A stretch of 16,346 nucleotides of DNA from an uncultured Lachnospiraceae bacterium (GCA_910586015.1 CAJUGJ010000033.1:1-16346); one strand, 5' to 3'. Counted from the first letter of the stretch, positions 7,590 to 13,789 are shown. Notes: generated from the sequence alone by a model not told the origin. Numbers and translations are program-made.

Positions 7590-8465
7590 ATGGACTGCAT
7601 ACCTTTACACGAAACAAAAATACATGGGATCATAAATTTTCCCTATACTGTCTATCATGGTAATATTCCTAAATGGATTTCTTCTTTTCCACTACACTGG
7701 CATGAAGATTTTGAGCTGATTTATTGTGTCAAAGGACAGATACAAGTTACGATATGGGGACAGGAATATACACTTTGTGCTAATGATTTGGCAGTAATTC
7801 TTCCTAATGCTGTACATTCTATTGAACAGGGAAGTCTAAAAGGTGGAGAATATTTTAATATTATGTTCCATCCATCTCTTTTTAAGTGGTCTGAAGATGA
7901 TATGTGTTATACGAAATATGTTATTCCATTTTTGAATGGAGAAAAAACCATGAATTGTTTTCATCAGGCAAATTCTTATTTTAATCGAACTATAACACCT
8001 TATATTTTGTCGATGTTAGAACATCGTAAGGAAAGTTACTCCTCCTATGAATTAATCATTAAGTCTAATCTGTTTCTTCTTCTTTACTACATGAATCAAT
8101 GTAGTATTGTAGTAACGAATGACAATCGTTCTTTACAGTTATCTTATAGCAGACTGAAAGATGCACTTTACTATGTTCAAAATTGTTATGACCATGAAAT
8201 CACTATTAAAAAAGTCGCAGAACAATGTGGTTTTTCAGAAAGTCACTTTATGAAGTTATTTAAGGAATTTACAGGAATGAGTTTTAATGCCTATTTGACT
8301 AATTATCGTCTCGAGCTGGCAGCAAAACAATTATCACAGACCAAATTTAAAGTAATTGATATTGCACAAGGTTGTGGTTTTCACAATCAATCTTATTTCA
8401 CCAGAGTATTTCAAAAAAAATATAACAAAACCCCACTTGCATACAGAAAGATAAACGGAGGTTAA
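7590..8465 (+). CDS. AraC-family transcriptional regulator with N-terminal cupin sensor
   Basis: This 291-residue protein has a cupin-like ligand-binding half at about residues 25-100 (F-P-L-H-W-H-E-D-F-E-L-I-Y near 34-45, typical of sugar-sensing AraC proteins). The C-terminal AraC DNA-binding domain at about 190-288 has two helix-turn-helix units: I-K-K-V-A-E-Q-C-G-F-S-E-S-H-F at 206-220, then V-I-D-I-A-Q-G-C-G-F-H-N-Q-S-Y-F-T-R-V-F and K-T-P-L-A-Y-R. The start has GGAG 7 bases upstream. Its divergent position makes the GH13-MATE unit the obvious target, probably induced by an alpha-glucan oligosaccharide (inferred). The ribosome binding site of the next gene overlaps its final codons, so regulator and acetyltransferase are co-transcribed. 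Confidence 0.9.
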   Translation: MDCIPLHETKIHGIINFPYTVYHGNIPKWISSFPLHWHEDFELIYCVKGQIQVTIWGQEYTLCANDLAVILPNAVHSIEQGSLKGGEYFNIMFHPSLFKWSEDDMCYTKYVIPFLNGEKTMNCFHQANSYFNRTITPYILSMLEHRKESYSSYELIIKSNLFLLLYYMNQCSIVVTNDNRSLQLSYSRLKDALYYVQNCYDHEITIKKVAEQCGFSESHFMKLFKEFTGMSFNAYLTNYRLELAAKQLSQTKFKVIDIAQGCGFHNQSYFTRVFQKKYNKTPLAYRKINGG

Positions 8466-8470
8466 AGTAG

Positions 8471-9673
8471 ATGGAGTTTAAAGGTTATACAATCATTGAG
8501 CTGCCAAAAGAAAAATGGCAAGGAACGAAGATACCAATGCGTTATACAACAGAAGAATATTATGATATAAATATGAAAAAAGAAAAGGACACATACAAAA
8601 TAGAGATGCGTAAATGTAAGTTTGATGAACCTGTAACACATAGTCCAGAGGAATATGATTTTCCAGACAGATTATACCAACCTCATTGGGAAAAGGCTTT
8701 TGCGTGGGGGATTGTTGAAAAGGATGGTGAAAAAGAGGAACTATTAGCCTGTATTGAAACCTGTCCAGAAGAATGGAGTAATCGGTTAATGGTCACAGAA
8801 CTTTGGGTTCATGAAAAACTAAGAAGACAAAAGGTTGCACATACCCTTATGGCAATCGCAAAGGAACAGGCAATTTTAGAGCACAGAAGAGCTATTATTT
8901 TAGAGACACAGTCTTGTAATGTGGGAGCAATCCATTTTTATCAGCAGGAAGGTTTTGAACCGATTGGTTTTGATAGCTGTTGTTATTCTAATTGCGATTT
9001 AGAACGCAGAGAAGTTCGTATTAATATGGGATATTTTACAAGGAAAAATCAAAAGGTTACAAGGGAAACACTTGTCATTAGAAAGGAAACAAAAGCCGAG
9101 TATCATAAAACGGAAGAAGTTGTATTAAGAGCATTCTGGAATAAATATCATATGGGATGTAACGAACATCTTTTAGTTCATAAGCTGAGAAACAGTGATG
9201 TATATCTTCCAGAATTATCAAGAATAGCTGTGGTAGGAGATGAAATTGTAGGAGTTATCTGTTTTGCCAAAGCGATGTTAAAAAAGGAGGATAAAGTTAA
9301 GGAAGTATTGATTTTTGGTCCTCTTTGTGTAGCACCTGAGTGGCAGGGATGTGGAGTAGGTTCTCTTTTGATGAAAGAAACATTTTCCATTGCAAAAGAC
9401 TTAGGATATGAGGGAATTATCATATTTGGAGAGCCTGATTATTACCCAAGTCATGGCTTTAAAACATGTGACTGCTTTGGAATTACGACAGAAGAGGGTA
9501 AGAATTTTGACGCATTTATGGGAATAGAGCTTGTCGAAGGAGGTCTTTCTGACTTTGGAGGAAAATTTATAGAGCCAGAGATTTTTAAAGATTTGCCCGA
9601 AGAAGAAAATGAAGAACTGACAAAACTTTTTCATACTCCTGCTATGAAAAAGTTTCCGTGTCAGTGGGATTAA
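8471..9673 (+). CDS. Tandem GNAT acetyltransferase (streptothricin-acetyltransferase-like + YhbS-like)
   Basis: This 400-residue protein has two GNAT domains in one frame. Domain 1 (about residues 1-187) resembles streptothricin acetyltransferases: T109-E-L-W-V-H-E-K-L-R-R-Q-K-V-A-H, then L-E-T-Q-S-C-N-V-G-A-I-H-F-Y-Q-Q-E-G-F. In its acetyl-CoA loop the glycine expected after R-R-Q is lysine (K121). Domain 2 (about 200-365) resembles YhbS/COG3153 proteins, with an intact loop Q292-G-C-G295-V-G297 and Y-Y-P-S-H-G-F. Both transfer acetyl groups from acetyl-CoA to amines, and the targets are unknown. GGAGG lies 9 bases before the ATG, inside the end of the AraC gene. Domain 1 alone suggests a drug-modifying origin, but its altered loop makes activity doubtful; domain 2 looks competent. 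Confidence 0.85.
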   Translation: MEFKGYTIIELPKEKWQGTKIPMRYTTEEYYDINMKKEKDTYKIEMRKCKFDEPVTHSPEEYDFPDRLYQPHWEKAFAWGIVEKDGEKEELLACIETCPEEWSNRLMVTELWVHEKLRRQKVAHTLMAIAKEQAILEHRRAIILETQSCNVGAIHFYQQEGFEPIGFDSCCYSNCDLERREVRINMGYFTRKNQKVTRETLVIRKETKAEYHKTEEVVLRAFWNKYHMGCNEHLLVHKLRNSDVYLPELSRIAVVGDEIVGVICFAKAMLKKEDKVKEVLIFGPLCVAPEWQGCGVGSLLMKETFSIAKDLGYEGIIIFGEPDYYPSHGFKTCDCFGITTEEGKNFDAFMGIELVEGGLSDFGGKFIEPEIFKDLPEEENEELTKLFHTPAMKKFPCQWD

Positions 9674-9704
9674 ATCAAAACTATTATTTTTGGAGGTAAT
9701 TGTA

Positions 9705-10178
9705 TTGAAAGAAGAACGAATCATAAGTGCATTAATTGGGTTAGTTGGAGCTTGTAATAATAATTTAAAAACAGAAGATACAGATCATGTAGTGATAAAA
9801 GCTTTGGCTTTTCCTATTCTCTATAAAGAATTAGACGAGCAAAGTATATCTAAAATGGTAAATGAAATATATTCGGAGAAAAATGTGGTAGCACCCGGCT
9901 GTGTGAATTGTACTGCTCCATGTGGAAATACTTCTGATTACGATATGAGTAGGTTTTATAAGGCAGAAGAGGAAATACAAAAGATAAAATTAAAAATACT
10001 TTTAAAATGTCAAAATATAGCCATATATTTATATGACAATGAACAGTCAAAAGAGAAATTACAAATAGACTATGAAATTTTTTATAAAGCACTTTCCTAT
10101 TTTAGTTTTGATATAGAAAAAGAACTATTACTTGAGCTTTTAGAAGAATTGGAAAGTATATATTTTTCCCATACATGA
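9705..10178 (+). CDS. Small cysteine-motif protein resembling the helical N-terminal domain of hydroxylamine reductase (Hcp)
   Basis: This 157-residue protein uses a TTG start at 9705, chosen because GGAGG lies 8 bases upstream; the frame also opens at TTG 9690, which overlaps that site. A cysteine motif C-V-N-C-T-A-P-C-G (about residues 67-75, CxxCxxxC) is followed by a helical stretch of A-E-E-E-I-Q-K-I-K-L-K-I-L-L-K-C. The tail is F-Y-K-A-L-S-Y-F-S-F-D. This order of features recalls the helix-bundle domain of hybrid-cluster proteins (G-V-C-G-K, then helices, then a bundle ending in E-A-L-F). Such stand-alone proteins occur in Lachnospiraceae, as I recall. An Fe-S or metal site is plausible but the function is unknown. 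It is third in the AraC-GNAT unit, and its last 82 bases overlap the minus-strand pseudogene. Confidence 0.6.
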   Translation: MKEERIISALIGLVGACNNNLKTEDTDHVVIKALAFPILYKELDEQSISKMVNEIYSEKNVVAPGCVNCTAPCGNTSDYDMSRFYKAEEEIQKIKLKILLKCQNIAIYLYDNEQSKEKLQIDYEIFYKALSYFSFDIEKELLLELLEELESIYFSHT

Positions 10179-10714
10179 GGAAATTTTTCTTTTATAAAAA
10201 GGGCATAGGAACAGTTAGGAGTTTGTATCATATTTTTTTCTTTTAAATATTCGATAATAGTAGAATACCACCATTCTAATTCTTTTTTGGATTTATGTTC
10301 AAAATGTCCTATTTTCATTCTTCCATATTTTACATGTTCCATAAACAGATCATATGCGTTTTCTATTGGAATATAGCTTGTTACTTTAATAGGTTCTATT
10401 GCTAATCTTGCACATGGAATATTTTTAAACGGGATTATTTGAGTTGCCTTTACAGAAACTTCATAGATATATCCATTTACACCTTCAGATACCTCTTTTA
10501 AAGCATTTGGATAGAGTTCATGATAGATTGGTATATTACTGTTACGTTCAAAACCATAGGGAAATCAGTAATATGGTCTATCAACAGCATTACACAGATA
10601 AAATGCGGCTACTATATTGATAGTAGTCATATATACATAAGGTCTGTCATGATCTGCCTGTTGTGGATTTAAAATTTTTAAATTTGCAGTATGACTTCCA
10701 TGATATAGTATCAT
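10097..10714 (-). pseudogene. Gene interrupted by a single in-frame TGA (YHGS-type protein of unknown function)
   Basis: From ATG 10714, with GGAGG 6 bases upstream, the minus strand reads 49 codons to TGA at 10565-10567. It then continues in the same frame, with clear protein character, to TAG at 10097. Reading through gives 205 residues: M-I-L-Y-H-G-S at the start, P-Y-Y-[stop]-F-P-Y-G-F at the break, I-Y-H-E-L-Y-P-N-A-L-K-E-V-S-E-G-V at about 60-75, and a polar C-terminus. A TGG-to-TGA change at the break fits, since tryptophan suits the context. The Y-H-G-S opening recalls ADP-ribosyltransferase-fold proteins such as DUF3990, but I do not recognise the family with confidence. The last 20 codons (serine-rich) overlap the Hcp-like gene and may be aberrant. 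It could share a transcript with the upstream ABC-F gene. Confidence 0.75.
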
Positions 10715-10823
10715 ATTAAACCTCCAAATTTTGATTTTTTATAAATTGAATGTTTTTAAATTTGTAGTCATTTTAAGTATAATTAAAATAAGGAAGAATA
10801 ACGCTCTAACTAAATAGAACAGC

Positions 10824-12290
10824 TTATAATTGTATAGTCATTGTTGCAAGGGCATCTCTAAAAGCTTTATCATGTTCCACAAAAATCATTGTGGGTGAAA
10901 ACTCTTTTATAAGCTGTTCGATCTGCACACGAGAATAGATATCGATAAAATTAAGGGGTTCATCCCATACATATAAATGTGCCTGTTCACAAAGGCTTTT
11001 TGCGATCACTACCTTTTTTTTCTGCCCTCCTGAAAAATCCTGCATATCTTTCTCAAATTGTATTCGTTCAAAGTCCAGTTTTCGTAAAACTGCTTTAAAT
11101 AAACTTTCATTTATTTTATTTTCCTTTGCAAATTCGGACAGTGTTCCTTTTAAATATGAAGTATCCTGTGGTACATAAGAAATCACAAGACCAGAACCTA
11201 TTTTAATTGTGCCACTATGCTCGATTGGTTCACCTATTAATAGTTTTAATAAACTACTTTTTCCGCTTCCGTTTTTACCGTCTATTACGATTCGGTCTCC
11301 CTGTTGTATGATAAAAGAGATGGGATCACAAACTATATTACCGTTATAAGATACCCTAACATCAGAAAAAGATACAAGGGTGTTTGTATAATACAATAAT
11401 GGAAAGAGTTTTAAATTCTCAGCAGTTTCAATATTTTTTAGAAGTCCTGATTTTTGTTCAACTGCCTGTTGCTGCCGGGCTTCGATTGATTTAGAACGCT
11501 TCATCATCTTGGCAGATTTGTGTCCAATATATCCTCTGTCAACTGAACCATTGCCATATTTGGATGCTTCAATACGATCTGACCAAACAGAAGTCCTTTT
11601 TGCTGCTTCTTTCAGATGTTTAATATCCTTTTGTAAGCGTTCATTTTGCGCCAATTCAAATTCTTGCTGCCGTTCGAAATTTACCATCCAAGAAGAAAAG
11701 TTTCCACTCTGCACTTCTATATTTGCTCTGTTTAATGATAAAATATGATCCACACATCCATCTAAGAAACAACGGTCATGGGATACCAAAATAAAACTCT
11801 TTTTTCTTTTTAAATAGGCTGAAACAGTTTCTCTTGCCTTGAAATCTAAGTGATTTGTTGGTTCGTCTATCAGGAGAAAATGTCCTTCATTTAAAAAAAG
11901 AGCTGCAAGCAGAACTTTTGTCTGTTCTCCATTAGAAAGTGTATCGAATGTTCTATAAAGAACATCTATATTTACCTCAAGATAGGATAATTCACGTATA
12001 AACTCCCATTCTTGGGCAAGAGGACAGATTTCTTGTAAAATATCTTCTGTCAATCTGCTTTTGTCGGCAACAGGATATGGAAAGTAATCAAATTGTACAG
12101 ATGATAAAATGGTTCCTTTGTATTCATATTTTTTAAGTAAAAGATTAAGAAAAGTAGTTTTTCCCCTGCCGTTTCTGCCAATAAGACCAAGTTTCCAATT
12201 AGTATCTATCTGAAAATGTACATTTTCAAAAATATTATCGTAACTGGATGGATAGGAGAATGTAAGATTTTCTACTTTAATCATTGACAT
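10824..12290 (-). CDS. ABC-F ribosome-protection ATPase, Lsa type (lincosamide/streptogramin A/pleuromutilin resistance-like)
   Basis: This 488-residue soluble ATPase with two nucleotide-binding domains and no membrane part belongs to ABC-F. Domain 1 has Walker A G38-R-N-G-R-G-K-T, signature L118-S-N-G-E-Q and Walker B L-I-D142-E143-P-T-N-H-L-D. Domain 2 has G338-K-N-G-S-G-K-S, F-S-G-G-Q and V-W-D443-E444-P-L-N-F-I-D. The interdomain linker (about 190-300) carries E-A-A-K-R-T-S-V-W-S and K-M-M-K-R-S-K, as in Lsa(A)-like proteins. Known relatives dislodge lincosamides, streptogramin A and pleuromutilins from the ribosome; resistance here is inferred. ATG 12290 was chosen because AGGAGG lies 10 bases upstream. 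An extension to TTG 12347 would run through the leader hairpin. It is divergent from the rRNA methyltransferase gene. Confidence 0.9.
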   Translation of the reverse strand: MSMIKVENLTFSYPSSYDNIFENVHFQIDTNWKLGLIGRNGRGKTTFLNLLLKKYEYKGTILSSVQFDYFPYPVADKSRLTEDILQEICPLAQEWEFIRELSYLEVNIDVLYRTFDTLSNGEQTKVLLAALFLNEGHFLLIDEPTNHLDFKARETVSAYLKRKKSFILVSHDRCFLDGCVDHILSLNRANIEVQSGNFSSWMVNFERQQEFELAQNERLQKDIKHLKEAAKRTSVWSDRIEASKYGNGSVDRGYIGHKSAKMMKRSKSIEARQQQAVEQKSGLLKNIETAENLKLFPLLYYTNTLVSFSDVRVSYNGNIVCDPISFIIQQGDRIVIDGKNGSGKSSLLKLLIGEPIEHSGTIKIGSGLVISYVPQDTSYLKGTLSEFAKENKINESLFKAVLRKLDFERIQFEKDMQDFSGGQKKKVVIAKSLCEQAHLYVWDEPLNFIDIYSRVQIEQLIKEFSPTMIFVEHDKAFRDALATMTIQL

Positions 12291-12313
12291 AGTAGTATCT
12301 CCTCCTTCTATGA

Positions 12314-12355
12314 TTATAAAATAAGAGCTGCAAAAAAGTTTTTGCAACTCATCAT
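12314..12355 (-). CDS. Candidate 13-codon leader peptide before the ABC-F gene
   Basis: ATG ATG at 12355-12350 opens a frame M-M-S-C-K-N-F-F-A-A-L-I-L ending at TAA 12314-12316, just ahead of the ABC-F ribosome binding site. The codons run through both arms of the 12325-12350 hairpin, the arrangement used when ribosome stalling controls a resistance gene. There is no ribosome binding site, and the predicted promoter would start RNA almost at the second ATG, so translation would have to be leaderless. A chance frame is possible. Confidence 0.35.
   Translation of the reverse strand: MMSCKNFFAALIL
12325..12350 (-). terminator. Leader hairpin with U-rich tail upstream of the ABC-F gene (attenuator candidate)
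   Basis: On the transcribed minus strand GAGTTGCAAAAA and TTTTTGCAGCTC form a 12-pair stem with one G-U pair and a very short nominal loop; it would open to about 6 bases. The sequence TTATTTTAT follows, giving an intrinsic-terminator shape 34 bases before the ABC-F start codon and before its ribosome binding site. ABC-F resistance genes are commonly controlled by attenuation in such leaders. No competing anti-terminator was identified. Confidence 0.55.
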
Positions 12356-12356
12356 A

Positions 12357-12385
12357 ACTATATCATAAAAGAGGCAAAGAATCAA
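12357..12385 (-). promoter_or_regulatory. Promoter of the ABC-F gene
   Basis: On the minus strand a -35 TTGATT (12380-12385) and -10 TATAGT (12357-12362) are spaced by 17 bases. Transcription would start near 12350, at the foot of the leader hairpin. The -35 mirrors that of the divergent methyltransferase promoter. Confidence 0.6.
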
Positions 12386-12419
12386 GGATTACAAAATGAT
12401 AAGTATAATAAATAAAAAG

Positions 12420-12448
12420 TTGATTCTGTATATAGGATATGATAAGAT
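12420..12448 (+). promoter_or_regulatory. Promoter of the rRNA methyltransferase gene
   Basis: A -35 TTGATT (12420-12425) and -10 TAAGAT (12443-12448) are spaced by 17 bases. This predicts an RNA start near 12455 and a leader of about 178 bases. The leader contains a 19-codon open frame (12498-12557, M-V-I-L-L-V-V-L-E-K-C) with a poorly spaced AAAGAG before it, and then the hairpin at 12586-12621. Confidence 0.5.
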
Positions 12449-12585
12449 AGAATACCATATACAGATTTTAAGTTTCTACTCTAAATCATAGAAAGAGATG
12501 GTTATTTTGCTTGTAGTATTAGAGAAGTGTCTTCAGCAACAATACAAACATATATAGAATCTCAAGGATAAGTAAGAAAGGAACA

Positions 12586-12621
12586 GTGCTCCCACCGCCT
12601 AAAGGCAATGGTTTTTTGCAC
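12586..12621 (+). promoter_or_regulatory. Hairpin with internal U-run and short ORF just upstream of rlmA (attenuator or mobile-element remnant)
   Basis: CCACCGCC (12592-12599) and GGCAATGG (12604-12611) fold around a TAAA loop with two mismatches and are followed at once by TTTTTT (12612-12617), an intrinsic-terminator form. An outer GTGC/GCAC pair (12586-12589 with 12618-12621) closes a longer stem. The hairpin ends 12 bases before the rlmA start. A GTG at 12586 opens V-L-P-P-P-K-G-N-G-F-L-H-L-K-N-L, whose TGA overlaps the rlmA ATG (ATGA); AAAGGA precedes it by only 3 bases. A related palindrome closes the window. Confidence 0.45.
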
Positions 12622-12632
12622 CTAAAAAATTT

Positions 12633-13478
12633 ATGAATAAGGATATTTTATTAAGATTTAAAGATAGTGAAAAATTTTTTATATGCCCTATCTGTAAAAA
12701 GTCTTTCATTTTATATAAGAATAGTCTGATATGTACCAATAAACATTGCTTTGATATTTCAAAATATGGCTATGTGAATTTTGTATCATATACACGACAA
12801 CAAAAAAATTATGATAAGCAGTCGTTTGAAAATAGAAAAATTATTTTAGAAAGTGGTTTTTATTCTCATATTTTAAACAAAATAATCGAAATATTAAAAC
12901 ATATGGATACAGTAAAAACAATTCTTGATGTAGGGTGTGGAGAAGGATTTTATTCAAGACAGATAAGCGAATTAACCGACAAAAATATGATAGGTTTTGA
13001 TATTTCAAAGGATTCTATTCAGCTTGCAGCAAAAAGTGATCAGAACCATTCTGTCAAATGGTTTGTGGGAGATTTGACAAAACTTCCATTGCAAGATCAT
13101 AGTATAGATGGTATATTAGATATCTTTTCTCCTGCAAATTATGAAGAATTTCATCGTATTTTAACAGACAATGGCTATCTTATAAAAATAATTCCGGGTA
13201 ATGATCATTTGAAAGAATTGCGAGAAAAAGCCAAAGAATATTTAAAAAATAAAGAGTATTCCAATCAAAGAATTATAACATATATGAAACAATATTTTTC
13301 AGTTATCTGTCAAAAAAAAGTTACAGCTAGTTTTAAAATCTCTTCTAAAGAAAGAGAAATATTTATTCATATGACACCTCTATTGTTTCATGTTGATAAA
13401 GAAAAAATAGACTGGACAGATGTAGATTGTCTTACAATCGAAGCAGAAATACTGATAGGCAGAGTGATGACTTCTTGA
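12633..13478 (+). CDS. rlmA: 23S rRNA guanine-N1-methyltransferase, RlmA family
   Basis: This 281-residue protein has the two RlmA parts in order. First is a zinc finger C18-P-I-C21 with C34 and H38, followed by F-D-I-S-K-Y-G-Y-V-N-F, a stretch shared with E. coli RlmA. The SAM-binding fold has motif I at I-L-D99-V-G-C-G-E-G. The D-I-F-S-P-A-N-Y-E-E-F-H-R-I-L segment near residues 160-174 is also typical. The family methylates N1 of G745 or G748 in 23S rRNA, within the exit tunnel where macrolides and lincosamides act; the Gram-positive type is G748. The start is unusual: no ribosome binding site precedes ATG 12633, so coupling to the upstream short frame or an unstructured AT-rich leader must serve. 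It is divergent from the ABC-F ribosome protector and ends inside a hairpin. Confidence 0.88.
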   Translation: MNKDILLRFKDSEKFFICPICKKSFILYKNSLICTNKHCFDISKYGYVNFVSYTRQQKNYDKQSFENRKIILESGFYSHILNKIIEILKHMDTVKTILDVGCGEGFYSRQISELTDKNMIGFDISKDSIQLAAKSDQNHSVKWFVGDLTKLPLQDHSIDGILDIFSPANYEEFHRILTDNGYLIKIIPGNDHLKELREKAKEYLKNKEYSNQRIITYMKQYFSVICQKKVTASFKISSKEREIFIHMTPLLFHVDKEKIDWTDVDCLTIEAEILIGRVMTS

Positions 13479-13488
13479 TCATCACTCT
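13461..13488. terminator. Hairpin between rlmA and the convergent truncated regulator
   Basis: AGAGTGATGA (13461-13470) and TCATCACTCT (13479-13488) form a perfect 10-base stem with an 8-base loop. It includes the last codons and stop of rlmA and touches the stop of the minus-strand gene. Neither strand has a clear T-run after it, so termination may be inefficient; transcript-end protection is an alternative. Confidence 0.55.
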
Positions 13489-13640
13489 TACTCCAAAAGA
13501 CAATTTCTATATCCTGTTCTTTCGCCCCAATCTTTTTTATTTTCTGTCGCAGGAATATAGACTAGATTTCCAGCTGCATATTTTTGTATCTGCTTTAGTA
13601 ATCGCTCTGGAAAAATATCTTTGTCATTTTCATATTTCAT
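13488..13640 (-). pseudogene. Truncated CD3324/Mor-like DNA-binding protein
   Basis: ATG 13640 has GGAGG 8 bases upstream and reads 50 residues: M-K-Y-E-N-D-K-D-I-F-P-E-R-L-L at the start, then L-V-Y-I-P-A-T-E near 26-33 and W-G-E-R-T-G-Y-R near 38-45. This is the N-terminal half of the CD3324 family, which is usually about 85-90 residues with a Mor-like helix-turn-helix in the second half (E-R-N-x-x-I onward). Here a TAA follows at the junction, and the helix-turn-helix is absent; the following bases belong to rlmA. A deletion or rearrangement that joined it to the rlmA end is likely. The intact ribosome binding site means a short protein may still be made, but it should not bind DNA. Confidence 0.72.
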
Positions 13641-13724
13641 TCTGACCGCCTCCACCTATCGCTATTATAAATTCAAAAAAATATGATTTCTATATCAAGA
13701 ATAAGTTAAAATGTTTCATGCACG

Positions 13725-13736
13725 TATCATATGATA
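13725..13736. promoter_or_regulatory. Palindrome upstream of the DUF2264 promoter (operator candidate)
   Basis: TATCATATGATA is a perfect 12-base palindrome ending 25 bases before the -35 box. The location would suit a regulator site for the glycosidase gene, but AT-rich palindromes of this size can occur by chance. Confidence 0.3.
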
Positions 13737-13760
13737 TCACAAAAGTAGAAGAGAATAAAA

Positions 13761-13789
13761 TTGATTTTTTGGATAGAAATTATTATAAT
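13761..13789 (+). promoter_or_regulatory. Strong promoter of the DUF2264/GH154 gene
   Basis: A -35 TTGATT (13761-13766) and perfect -10 TATAAT (13784-13789) are spaced by exactly 17 bases. The RNA should start near 13796, 28 bases before the ATG. Confidence 0.75.

Noticed and set aside
9401..9724. Minus-strand 107-residue open frame antisense to the acetyltransferase gene
   Set aside because: No ribosome binding site or domain, and it lies over a well-supported gene.
10097..10342. Independent 81-residue minus-strand gene
   Set aside because: It has no ribosome binding site at its first ATG and is simply the distal part of the frame that begins at 10714.
10565..10567. TGA read as tryptophan through a variant genetic code
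   Set aside because: TGA is used as the normal stop of the PadR, RlmA and Hcp-like genes, and TGG codes tryptophan throughout, so the TGA is a real interruption.
12291..12347. N-terminal extension of the ABC-F protein from TTG 12347
   Set aside because: The extension translates the leader hairpin and the ribosome binding site region; ATG 12290 has AGGAGG upstream and matches the family's usual start.
13427..13645. Plus-strand 72-residue open frame after rlmA
   Set aside because: No ribosome binding site or recognisable domain; the minus strand here carries the CD3324-like fragment with a strong site.
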